A program made the translations under genes and the position numbers. From Porodaedalea pini (taxonomy: Eukaryota; Basidiomycota; Agaricomycetes; Hymenochaetales; Hymenochaetaceae), in assembly GCA_002794775.1 (NCBI GenBank), contig NBAY01000005.1, positions 682,001 to 746,000 on the forward strand: DNA of 64,000 nt, given 5' to 3'. Shown in pieces: positions 22,259-33,296 of this stretch. Under the pieces are notes generated by a model. The model made no database searches. It was not told the origin of the DNA and was given only the letters and a program-made list of their open reading frames with translations. The stretch's first letter is position 1; every line of letters starts with the position of its first letter.

Positions 22259-25200
22259 GTGCACCCAGACGAAACCGATGTGCAGTATTAGTTCCCAGAA
22301 ATGAGTCCCGAGTCTGAGTACTAGTCGAAGGGGCTAAGTAAAGATGAAAAGGGACACGATAGCTAAGTTGGCATTTGGCACTAAACGGAAATGAAGGAAA
22401 CCGATCAAGGAACTAATTTGAAAATAGCATTAATATTTATCGTCGCCTCCCGGACCTGCGTTCGGAGATTTGCGAAGAAAAAACAAAAACGGGAGAGACA
22501 GGAGACGCACAAAACGCAAACGTCCAGACGGCGCGCACACGCCCATGTGCAGACGAACCCTAAGCTTCTTCGATCGATAAATATATTAATGGATCCATAA
22601 CACACAAACTCTGTATACCATTACCAAAGTGAGAAAGAAACGTGGAACTGGTCTCTATCGCGGCTTAACCGCGCCAGGAACGCCGGGCCGCACCGCGCTC
22701 GGGGGAGTTTGAGATCTCACACCGAGAGAAGGAGACAACGTTAACACAGCGGCTCGGAAGTCAGCGAAAAACAGCGTTGGCACTCTAATAGTAATTAATG
22801 GTAATATTCCCAGATACGTCCGAAACGGCAAATATTCTTAGCGCCATCCATATAGCAAGAAGGCTGAGACAGGAGGGGAGGGGAGGGGCTCCGGGAAGGG
22901 AAGGGGAATATTAATGCTCGACATCAGATCTTCGCGTCACTTCAAGGCGACTGCCAAATCGATGTTCGATTGTCCCGTCCCGGAAAAGCCTGCATTTGTC
23001 CGATCGGGACCCAAACGTCAAAAGGTCAAGCGCTAGCGCTGGAATTTGGAGAAACGCGGCTCCCGTGCGGCCTGGACAGGGACAACGTGTTCGCGGAGTT
23101 ATTAATACTGTTAGGGGGGGCGATGCGCGAAAATCACTGGTAATTACGACTGGCAGTCAGACAAAGCACGGCATCCGAATCTGAAATAAGGACGCGATCA
23201 GACAAGGCTAGACACTGACTGACAGGATCCGCAGCTTATACGCGCGCGCTCGCACGCGTGCAGTTGACACACATGGGAACATTAATTGCCCCCAGATGTC
23301 CTTTGAAGATTCACACTAATTGAGTTGCAGCACTAAAGTAGACACACGCACGCACCGTGATCATGGGCGTCAGAACAAGGTGAACGAAGAACTTACGCCA
23401 ACTTGCATTGATGACCCGCACCAGAAGACTGAGCGCCCCGCACTGGAAATTGAACGGCGTTTGATAGCGAGTTCATCCGGGTCACAATATATATTAATTG
23501 AATGGGCTAAGAAAAGGGTGATGGACGGATGAGGGAACCTCCTCAGATAAGGTTACTGCGGAAAATGGTGAAATGAACAGAATAAAATAAAATAAAAAGG
23601 CACGTCGCAAGGGAAGATCGGAAGTTATCTGATATGGTGACACTAAGATGCTGACTCGTCGAAAAGCGTAGTTAGCCGGGTTCCCGCGTTCATTCGGCAA
23701 TAACACAGCCACGAGATCCACCGGCGTGACTCTGTTTCATGCTTCGATCCATGAATGACGTGTTGGACAGATATGGGACTCGGACTCGGATTCGGATTCG
23801 GAATGTGCTCTTGTCATTGTTGCAGTCTGTTTGTGTGCACACGTGCAGATCCTAAGGAATGTCAGGCATACCATCGAAGAAGCTTCTTCCGCAGCAAAGC
23901 GACATTCTGACACCACCTCGTTGTGCAGACTTTTGCGGTGAGAAGGTCTCCCCGGTCCTTCCTGCCTCACGCGCTTCCTTCTTCTCCACATGTATTCGCC
24001 CGCGGAGGGGAATGAAGTTTCTCCCGTTTCCTCTTCGCGCACATGTACGACGATTGCCCCTTCCAGCTTCGTTCTGCATCGAGAAGACGGTCCGAATTAG
24101 AACGCACGAAGATATCCAAATGGGTTTACCGAATCCCTCGCTTCCCTTCGATCTATGTATATTCACTCTACTGTGTTGGCTCAGGTCCGGTGAGCCCGGA
24201 CGAAGAACCGTGAACGGGGAAGCGTGCGGTCGCAATTGGCGGCAGAACGGCTTTGCTGTCCTTATTGGCTTCCGAGTTTAAATGCATGCGTAGGCTGGAG
24301 CCTTCTCGCTGATGCCTTCCATTTTCTTGTTCCTCGTCACACAAAAGGAAGAAGCATTCGTACTAGTAGTAGCACTACTGCGTACGTCTGAATTGGAGTT
24401 TGATCGGTACACTATAGCTAAATGTATAAACGTCGCACCTTTACGAATCATGTATTGGTTCCCTCCACGTTAACACCGACTGACTGCGCAACAAGTACGT
24501 ACTTGGTACCTTCCGTTGAAAGAATGCTACATATTGCAGAAGCCGTTGAATTCGTGGCGGGCCCGGATGCATAGAGTATCCCCGATGTCGGATACATGGC
24601 ATGAAATATCATATGCTCATATGTTCAAATGGTTGCCAGCTCCCCTGTATTCAAATAAACCACACTTCCGCAAAAATCAACTGATACGCGCTCTAGATCT
24701 GCCTTGAGCCTCCTCGGACTTGTGCTCTATTTCTTACCGTTCTCTGGGTCTGAGAGCGAGAGTGCAAAAACAGGCGAGATCATCAATCTTCCACAGACAA
24801 TTTCACAAGACAGTACTAGTGCGGCGGCGACGCGACGGCGAGTCCTGGGTCTCCACGCTGGGCGGCGACTCGGCGGCTAAAAGTCAAAGTCAATCAGAAA
24901 AAGAGAAAAACCGTTCCTCCACGCGGCCAGCCCTGTGTTACGTTACCTGTCTGTCTGGCAGTAGCAGTAGCAGGGACGCGCTGAGTCCGGAATCAGCGGA
25001 AGCGAGTGTTGTGTGATATGATATGCTGTGTTCCTCGAATGGAAATAAAGGCGTGATCGTTGCTTGCTCTGCGGGAAATCCTCGACGGAGCATAGGAGCC
25101 GAAGAGCACGTGTCAGATTGGAGTAAGCGTCCGAGTTGTGTTCCTCGGCCAGGCTCGACCGGCGACATGCCACGTAGAAAATGGATGCAGTACTAGTACT

Positions 25201-25477
25201 AGTAGTCTCGTTGACGACAATCAAGTTCCGCATGAGATCCCAAGTGAAGGCAGCAGATTCAGCCGTACATGTGTCTTTCATTGATTACCTCGGTAGGTTA
25301 CACAGCTCTCAGTGTTTCCCGATAGGGTTCGTGAATGAGATGGCGGATTATGAGCAAGCTGAGACTCGAGCGGAAAAAAACAAGAAGGCATCAAAACAAG
25401 ATAGCCTTATGTATTATGTAAGACGGTGCTCAACTTCAATCAGACGCAGGGGCTGTCTGTCAACCTCAAGTTGCACG

Positions 25478-25876
25478 ATGACGCGTACGTCCGATCGACT
25501 CTATTTCATTCTACATTTTATTTAATTGATTACTTTATAGGAGGAAATCAGCGCGAGAAAGATCGCGAACGTGCCGCGAAAAAGGCGGCGGCTAACGCCA
25601 AGAAGCCAAAGGAGAGCGCGTCCAGTCTCGCAGCCCGTAAAGAGGCGTACGTCTACTTCTTCTCTGCGATTTGTTCCACTGTAACGTCTTGACGCTTCAC
25701 ATTTTCGATCGGCAACCCATACAGCGATGCTGATGCTCTGAGAAAGAAACAGGCGGTATGTTTCCTTCTGACATCCTATGTTTTTTTTTTTTTTCTTGAG
25801 CCTGCAAGCTGACTGCTGCGCTTCAAAGGCTGCGGAGCTGAAACGCCAACAAGCGGCTGCTGCTGGCGGAAAATAA
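25478..25876 (+). CDS. Small SERF-like (4F5 family) basic protein, 63 aa
   Basis: Four exons (25478-25484, 25541-25646, 25725-25755, 25829-25876) join in frame to a 63-residue, Lys/Arg/Ala-rich protein. It begins MTRGNQREKDRERAAKK, the 4F5/SERF opening. The first exon is only 7 nt (ATGACGC) and the third 31 nt; introns are 56, 78 and 73 bp. SERF proteins are small, highly charged and partly helical. Animal and worm homologues promote aggregation of amyloid-type proteins; function in fungi is not settled. The C-terminus is LKRQQAAAAGGK. The sequence match is short but covers the whole diagnostic N-terminus. It is the first recognisable gene to the right of the long gene-poor region. Confidence 0.82.
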
Positions 25877-27482
25877 CACATGTGCTGATGAGAGGGGTCC
25901 TGCTGACTGACAGCGTTTCTCTGGTTCGTGGGGAGTGACGGAGTCTTTTTTTTTCATTGAAGGGATGTATATCATATCATACGGCACGCCTGGAAACATA
26001 CCATTGGCGGGTGAATCGAGGAGATGCGCAGTCAGTCTAGTGGGGAATGGCTGATCAATCGTTTGGGGCTGGGAGGGGCGGATTCACGAGGTGGCATTCA
26101 ATCATTATCACTTCTTTTCATTTCCTTCCTGGCAGCTGCCCTCTTCTTTCCAATTAGCATGTACGTTTGACTGATAAACGTCGTGTCTCATATTACAACT
26201 GTTGTTTGTTAGATATCGTTTCTGTTCGGCCGCATTGGAGAGTCTCGAGACATCTGTTCTGCTGTCTCCTGCTTCTCGAGTCATGTCGCCGAAGTCTGGG
26301 ACTGGGCTACACACTAAACTGTCCTATCGATGTGGATAAAGCATCTACCCGGGAACAAATATGAAGAGGCCTAGCTCCAACTCTGTTTTTACCTTTGACC
26401 AGCACGCTGTACTCGACCCGGCTTCGAAATGGTTCTTTGGCTTTGGCTCTGGCTCTCCTACCGAAGACGTTTCTTTGCCTGGGTCTTCATAGACATCTGC
26501 CAGCAGTTCGACGCTCCGGAGCTGCACTGTGTGCCTTACCCTCGAATAACGATCAATATCTCCAACCGTCTGAGCTGGCAAATGGCCGTTTGCCATCTTG
26601 GCGCCGTCTCTTCGTACTCTCACGATCGTGCGTTCATTCGTACCCGTCATCCGGTACATTCTCTATCGACGGCGGGAATCTCTCGGAAACAAGCAAGCTT
26701 AAGCTCTCAAAGGCTCCGAGGAACGCACACTATATCTGACGAAATCCACGCTGGAAGGCTCCGCGAATCTCCGTTCGCGAAATGCGTCATTCGGAAGCGA
26801 TAGTGTCAGTCTGAACGTGTTTTCTTACGCTTTTCATTTCCTGCTTCATGCCCGGCGTATCGATTGCGTCTCTTCCGTCGTCGAAGTACCCCCCCCCCCC
26901 GGCTCGAGCCAATCCGGACAACGTGCTGAATAACGTACCCAGGAGTTTTTTTTTTATAAGTCTCCTGGCCAATGGACTCTGACCCCATGATCTGCTTGAC
27001 GGCGTTGTTGGCCCGTATGAATGAGGAAGATGCGTACAATATGATCTCGCGAGCCTTCTTCTCGTGCGTTAGTTTTAAGGGTTCATTGAGTTCGACTACG
27101 TTGCCTCTCCGCTTATTCTCCGCTTATCACGACGACTGTAGGTTCTCAACACCGGGAAGTCTCAGTCTTCCACTGCCCTTTGATTCGGGGGAAAGGCGAG
27201 GGAGGAATCCGTCCTCAAATGAATTACTTCCCGCCTTTACTCTTCTTTTTTTTTTGTCACGTCCGCGTATTCTCTCCGGCGCAACGGAACCTTCGACACT
27301 TATTAAAAGCAAGTTCTCAATTTCACGGCCTATGAAGGGTACAGATGAACGGCTATCTACTACACTGCACTGTTTAAGTGGCTCTGATCTGCAAAATCCA
27401 TACGCTTTAGAGACTAGCGTGAGGGAAGAGCTCATGCAACACACAGTTTTCTCGAGCTTGCTTGGTCTATGCGGTTAGCTCT
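25877..27482. other. Intergenic, about 1.6 kb
   Basis: Contains ORFs of 70-170 codons in several overlapping frames with no motif. Also a 12-C run at 26889-26900 and T-runs near 26950 and 27250. Nothing supportable. Confidence 0.45.
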
Positions 27483-28588
27483 CTAGGGACGCACCCGAAC
27501 CCAGACTCCCAGATGGTCCGAAGCATAAACTCTTCCGTCTCTGCCTTCCTCGTCCTCCGCTTCCTCCTTTTCACAAACGGGTTCGCACCCTATCGTACCG
27601 GCCTCCGAGCCGCTCTCTGTGACCTGGAAGCCCCGCACGAATATGTAGTCAAGCCGCCGCGGTCCAAGAACGGTTTGCTTGCCGAACATCCTGCGACTCG
27701 TTATCGTCACGCCGTATGTCGGATGGGAAGTGAACTGCGAATCCCTGGCTTGGATTGGTCGAGCGGCGAGGAATGCGTCGATAAAGGCAGGAGAGTGTGG
27801 TGCGGGGCCCAGAAGGGGTGTCAGCTCATCGTACGGGCATATATTGCAATCCCCGGTTAAAATAGCGGGAACTCCGCCAGCGGCCGCCGCCGCAGACTGG
27901 GCGTTTCCCAAAGATGCTTCAACTTTGAGGAAGTGCGACTCCACAGATGTCAAGATTGCCGCGGATACTTCAAACTGCTCTCGTCTTTTCCGTTTATCTT
28001 CAGGATGAGACTCGAAATGTGAGGTCCCTATTCGTAACTGCACAGAGTCAATAAGTACAGAGTGGGAAGCTGCGGGTACGATACGGTACTTGCGAGCGGC
28101 TGTCGAGAAGAACTGGAGCAGAGTTCGATGAAGTTCAGACCGCGCTCCATGAGAGTGTTCTCGAATTCATGGAATCCGGCAGCACAGATATGCCCTCGGG
28201 CCACGCTCTTCCGAACAAGTATCACGGTTCCATACGGATTAGGGCAAACATCGAATTGGTGCTTGAGGTCTGTGACCAGCCATCCATTTCGGACAGCCGG
28301 ATGCGCGAGTATCGCATCGAATAACTCTATCGTCACTTCCTGAAGTGTAATAACGTCTAGGACCACGGAGCTGTCTTCGAATAATTTCCGGAGTATGAAT
28401 GGATGACGGTGCTCTATGGACCGATCGTCCTCCCAAACGTTCCAGGTGGCAATGACGATAGAAGTGAGAGTGAGAGTTTGAGAAGAGCCTGATTCGCCAT
28501 CGATCTCGGAGCCAGTTGAAACCTCCTCCCATGAACTGACGGAAGGATCGAAGGAGAGCAATTTGGCTGGCTGTATCTCGGAATCCAT
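27483..28588 (-). CDS. TDP2-like endonuclease/exonuclease/phosphatase-fold protein (intact copy)
   Basis: Two exons, 28588-28085 and 28037-27483, with a 47-bp intron (GTATCG...GTGCAG) give 352 residues. The four EEP-fold motifs are present and in order: TWN (Asn50), LQEV (Glu84), GDCN (Asp231, Asn233) and SDHLG (His343). The TWNVW...LQEV spacing and the RRLDYIFVRG segment point to the tyrosyl-DNA phosphodiesterase 2 branch, which clears topoisomerase-2 adducts from 5' DNA ends; related plant/fungal enzymes may have other phosphodiester substrates. Start codon, intron and stop are all intact, unlike the three relatives in this window. A broken copy lies directly upstream in the same orientation. 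Confidence 0.87.
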
Positions 28589-28924
28589 GGATGAAGTTAA
28601 TTTAAGGGGGGGCGGCTCGGAGCTTGCTGCTGGGGGAAGTTGATGCTGCAGTCGAAAATGTATTTTGAAGGACGTTTGACGACACAAGAACTGACAAACA
28701 TGTACAAATACAAATCGAACCTTCACGGCGCGGCTATTTTAAATACTCCCAACGGCGATAACTTGAAGCTCGCTTTCGATCGCTGTATCTGTTCACATAT
28801 AGATTCCAGGAACGATTAAACGCATTTGTGCACAAGGTATATATTGTTATACCGTAATCGACTGGTTTCTACTTTATATCCAAAAGATGGACGCGGACTG
28901 CAAAAACTCGCCTACTTTGAAGTA

Positions 28925-29572
28925 AGACCCGCCGTCCATCAAAATTTCCGCTGACACTTCGAACTGTTGACATCTCTTTCGTTTATCTTCAGGGTGGGAC
29001 TCGAAATTGTGAAGTACGAATCTGTAACTTCGCAGGGTCAATCGTCTGCTATAGGAAAAGAATTTCCGGCGAGGTACTCACAAGCGGATTCTTGGAAGAA
29101 CGTAACGGGAGCAAAATTCGATGAAGTTCAGACCGCGTTCCATGCGAGTGTTCTTAAATTCATGGAAGCCAGCAGCGCAGATATATCCTCGAGTAACGCT
29201 CTTCCGAAGGAAAATCACGGTTCCTTACGAATTGGGGCAGATATCGGACTGCTGCTCGAGGTCTGTGACCAGCCGTTTGCTCTGCTCAGTAGGGCCAGCG
29301 AGGGTAGCTGTGAATAGCTCGATCATCACTTCCTGAAGTGTAATCGCATCTAGGACTGAGAGATGGTCTTCAAACAACTTCCGGAGTATGAAAGGGCGAC
29401 GGTATTCTATGAATCGATCATTCTCCCAGGCATTCCAAGTCGCTACGACGAGGGAAGTCAGAGAGCTTGACGCCTCCTCAGATACGTGGCCCGGTACTGT
29501 TTCTCCCCATACATGTTTTGAGGAGTCGTAGGAGAGTATCCTGACCTGTTGTATCTCAGAGGCCACTGCCAT
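28925..29572 (-). pseudogene. 5'-half fragment of a TDP2-like gene with nonsense codon
   Basis: The minus strand opens with MAVASEIQQVRILSYDSSK and continues through VVATWNAWENDRF and ITLQEVMIEL, clearly homologous to the intact neighbour. Where the intact copy reads N-P-Y-G-T, this copy reads N-S-stop-G-T (Tyr codon TAT changed to TAA, near 29240). Homology continues past the stop and the intron position to about 28925, then ends abruptly in the middle of the second exon. No C-terminal half follows; the spacer of the next gene begins instead. Confidence 0.87.
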
Positions 29573-30362
29573 GGATGATGTCGGGTAAGTCGCCTATGGT
29601 TTGCTATGGGTGCTGTTTCGCAGGTGATGTCCAAATGATGAAGCACTCCGCAGATATAAATTGGCCCACGCATGGGAAGAAGTATCCGACCAGCAAAGTC
29701 ACTCTCCCGGAGCTGTCTTTGTGGCGTGAAATGGAAGTACCCTTAAACTCTGTGCATTCACTTCAAGTTGTTACTTCCGCATAACAGCATGACTGATAGG
29801 TCGAATTGCGCCGCCAACTGAACTCAGTGTTTGTCTCAGCAAGCATCACTTCATGTATCTGCATAATCATGATAGTCTTCTAATTATAGACTGTGTTCCG
29901 GAATCTATTTTTGACGCTCATAGATGACAACAGGGGACTTATTGCTCTTCTGTCTCCTCCAGCCTGCATTCCTAGCAACTAGCAGACAATTTACGTGTAT
30001 TTTTTTATATGCCGTGTTCTCTTTTCAGACTCCTTAGTTAGTGATCTTGAAATAAAACCTCGCACGTTCACTTGCACAGTAGTATATTTCTATAGCTTTC
30101 GTTGATATATTTGATTCTCCACGATCAAAACTATCTTCGAAAAGCAAATACTATCGTAATGCAACTTAAAGACAAATCAGACTGCTTGCTTCGGCTCAAG
30201 CAGACTTGTTCAAGGACTTCTGCGTTCTCTGTGAGCAGCAAAGTCCTTTACTTCGTCCTGTATAAAATCCGACGTATTTTTGCCATTTTTTTCTCATCAT
30301 CCAACAGCAACAACAACTCGACAACTACCAGCGTAAGAAAGAAAGAAAGAACTACAGCAGAA
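29573..30362. other. Intergenic, about 0.8 kb
   Basis: AT-rich; no supportable gene. Confidence 0.45.
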
Positions 30363-30710
30363 ATGGCCACCACATGCAAGCTCGGTAAGCTCTCGCGCAC
30401 CCCATCCAACAGGATGAGTCAGTTCAAGCGTGCTGCTGAGAAGCTCAGTGATATCCTCAAGAACAACATCATCACGCACGCCTTCTATGGAGGTTTTGCA
30501 TTGCCTTTTCTCGATAACACAAGAGTTCCGGCAGATATAGATGTCGTCGTAGACAACAGTCTGTCGACAGTCAAGGCAGCCCTGGAGGGGGAGCCCCTTG
30601 AGGAGCTCAAGATCTTCGGCACTCCGATGAACGCCGACGACGTACAAATGCGTGACTTGTGCTATCACCGCAGTTCAAGAGACTCTCGGTCGGAAAGCTC
30701 GAAGAAATAA
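30363..30710 (+). pseudogene. Possible nucleotidyltransferase-fold gene fragment
   Basis: From the ATG at 30363 the frame encodes about 115 residues. They contain THAFYGGFALPFLD followed by PADIDVVVD. The pair Gly-Gly plus Asp-x-Asp at this spacing is the hallmark of small nucleotidyltransferase-fold proteins found in several copies in Agaricomycete genomes. After about 90 residues the similarity stops and the frame runs into unrelated sequence ending at 30710. No normal C-terminal part was found downstream, so this looks like a truncated gene. The family call rests on one motif only. Confidence 0.4.
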
Positions 30711-31065
30711 ACACTTTACTCGGTCAATTGACAGTCTCGAAGTCAGAACCTGGGCCGTCGGCAGCAAACCGCGTGCCGGAGGACGGTTCAGTGCACCTAT
30801 TGGTGCTCAAACCTTGCTCTGTCCCGAGCTTGAGATGCTCGACGTTGCAGATTCATCATTCTCAGTCGACGTTCTTGCATCAATGATCTCATCTTGCTTT
30901 GCTCTCCCTAAGAAGTCATCCGAGTCCGATGTCTCCAGGTGTACGCGCCTTAAGGAACTCCGAGTGGATATGAATACCACGTCGACTGGAATGGCACATC
31001 CCGTCATTTCGAAATGCACCTCTCAAGGTCTGAAACTCACAGAACTAGAGCCGACCCCCTGTTGA
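30652..31065 (+). pseudogene. Possible leucine-rich-repeat / F-box-type gene fragment
   Basis: An open frame overlapping the end of the previous fragment carries LLCPELEMLDVADSSFSVDVL and, 45 residues later, RLKELRVDM. This is the phrasing of the LRR part of Agaricomycete F-box proteins. There is no F-box upstream and no initiator in a sensible place, so it is taken as a decayed fragment abutting the nucleotidyltransferase remnant. Confidence 0.3.
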
Positions 31066-31580
31066 ACCTCCGAATCGATCGATTAAGTGTCCAATGCGAC
31101 GGAGTATCGGGGCTCAAAGTCCCAAACCAGTCACAGTAGCATAACTACCAATTTTGCCCTGTGCTCAGCGGTTAGGAGCTGCAATATAACCCATAAATGT
31201 GGCAACTTGATAAATGTGGCCACTTGCCTGATTTATCCAGGACCCACAAAGGATTTAGTGATCGACGCTCTCAGATATCGGCAATATAATAATATTGGTC
31301 ATGTGAAAGGCATGATCGTCTTGTCTTAAGATTCTAAGGACAGGTTTGTGACACTCCCGAGGCCTGAGAGAACGATGCAGTCTAGACTTCTGAAACGAGG
31401 CAGCAGCCAACCGACAACAGGCGATAAGTGACCCGAAAACCCTCATTGCGCGCCCACCCTGGAAAGACGTATAACAGGATGCTGAAACTGCTAAAAAACG
31501 TTCTCTAAGTAGCTTGAACTGATATTAGATCAGAACTATACATGTCGCCAACATAAGTAGTCAGGCAAAATCCATGTCGC
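31066..31580. other. Intergenic, about 0.5 kb
   Basis: Nothing recognised. Confidence 0.4.
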
Positions 31581-33296
31581 TCACGGTTCCGCTCCTATAG
31601 CTAGTTCCTCCATTGGCCCCTTCTCCGCGGCCTCCTTCAAGTGGAACATCAACTGGCTACCGATGATGCAAGGAAAGACAGAAGCCCCCGCAAGTTTGAT
31701 GGCTGTGTTGATGGACTGGCTGCTCGAAAAATCCTCCTGGCTGAAATGCCCAGTAGTCGGCGATGTGAATGCTGCTGCACATTGAGATGCTAGAAGAGTG
31801 AATCAGTCTTTGTCTAGTGTGCGAAGGAGGTGCAAGAAGCGAATTACGAGAGAAAATATATGAGCTGATCTTGAATGAGCACTTTCACGAGACTAAAGCC
31901 ACTGAATCCAATTGTTATTCGCCAGTACTCTGAAGCGTCGAAGAGGGCTACAATCATCATAACGAGTTCGAAGAGCAATGGTGTGGACCTGTGTTTGAGT
32001 AAACTTATGTTTATTCGAAAGCAAACCCGTGATTGTGAGGGTGAGCGACAACTGATACCAAACAGGGTCAAAGCTACTTGTTGAGTTTGTTCCATTTTCG
32101 CCGCAGAACGCATAGCCTTCTGTTCCTCCGACATCGACTCGAAGGGGTTTAGCAAGTTGTCTCTGACTTTCAACAGGAACGATGACTCACCTTTTTTGTT
32201 GACTTCTTTATAAATCAACGAAGCCAACGTCAGTACGGCTTCAGCGAAGAAGGTGGCTCTAAGTGGGACAACTAGCTTCTCATCTGCGAGTTAATATTTA
32301 GTAATATGCATTTTCCAGTGGCCCTTGACATTTCTTTGCTCATTCTTACCCCTCGAGGATAGCGCCAGAACCCTCATTAAATGTATATCTGAATGGAAAG
32401 GTGCCGTACTGATCAGCGAAGTAAATCAGCATAGAATAAACTGAAGCATACGGTCTGTTAGGAGAAGGACGATACAATTTTCATTTCATTTGTGCGTGAG
32501 CGGTGATCTTTAAATGCTAGAGAGCACCTGCTCACCTCCCAGATCTTCGCCCTATTGTGAAACATTGCCTATGGTAGTGAGAATATCAGTACGAGGTTGG
32601 TCATTTAGAGCAAGACGATTTGAAGAGATATTTACACCTGGGATGTATATTATGTATATTTAGTAAATATCATGGTGTACATGATACTAAGAAATGAACT
32701 CGCATTGTTTCATTTGCTTGAAATGCATAATCTGATATGAAAGATAACAGCGAGAGCGGTTAGCCATTCAGTCGAACTGAATTGTGATTGACGCATGAGG
32801 AGAACTCACACCAGTATAGAGTCACCACAGAGGAAAAAATCCAGTATATCGGATCTATGCATTATCAAGGTCTCGTTTAGTGAGTGTTGAGCTGTGAGCT
32901 ACGCGACTCAGCCCAACTGTATAGAAAAGCGCGTCGACAAACTTGAGTTGGGGTTTCTAATCAAACAAAGAGGGGTCTTATCACTACAACTAGTACTGCT
33001 GACATAGAATGTTCTCTTACCCAAAAGTATTTGACCTATTCAGAGCAAGAGAGGCGAAACATCGTCATATATGTATATCCTATACCTACACCAGCTGCCT
33101 TACCTCTCTGTCCAGTGTTGTGACTAGATGATTTAATGAGAAGTTTTCTTTGCATAACAAGAAGTACTCAACGGATGCTAAAGAGCAACGCAGCCGCGAA
33201 TGCGACAAGAAAATAGAGTTCGGATTGATACTGACATACAACGACGGAGAGCATGTTAGGATCATTAAGCTGAACAACAGAGAATGTATCAGACAT
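31581..33296 (-). pseudogene. DUF6533-type seven-TM protein gene, probably inactivated
   Basis: The first five exons can be read: 33296-33173 (124 nt), 33123-33104 (20 nt), 33035-33021 (15 nt), then 39-nt and 43-nt exons. They encode MSDTFSVVQLNDPN, a TM helix, and the DUF6533 core LTTLDREVKYFWKPQLKFVD...IRYTGFF. These exon lengths equal those of the paralogue at 54249-55914. In this copy the 43-nt exon contains an in-frame TGA (32824-32822). The middle is hard to follow. A TM segment with FSLVKVLIQDQLIYFL (near 31850) and the C-terminus PCIIGSQLMFHLKEAAEKG (stop 31583-31581) are clear, but the frame between them cannot be joined with the visible splice sites. The family is of unknown function, abundant in Agaricomycetes. 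Confidence 0.78.

Larger units (their letters stand above)
16982..25477. other. Gene-poor, low-complexity region of about 8.5 kb
   Basis: No ORF here has family features, and most long ORFs overlap others in several frames, as expected of compositional bias. The left part (to about 17.5 kb) is the CT-rich 5' flank of SSN6. Further right are homopolymers, (CCCAAA)5, GTGATC repeats and short CCG repeats. There are also many copies of two palindromic hexamers: ACTAGT (17 copies from 17976 to 25203) and ATTAAT (13 copies from 18513 to 23498). It could be an extended regulatory region, an untranslated transcript, or old repeat debris; the sequence alone does not decide. Confidence 0.7.

Noticed and set aside
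21348..22291. Overlapping ORFs of 261 and 202 codons in the gene-poor region
   Set aside because: Open in several frames at once, Ser/Arg-rich by composition, built on microsatellites; no domain and no splice-consistent gene.
26972..27478. 168-codon ORF upstream of the TDP2-like gene
   Set aside because: No recognisable features; homopolymer-bounded start and no conservation signal visible.
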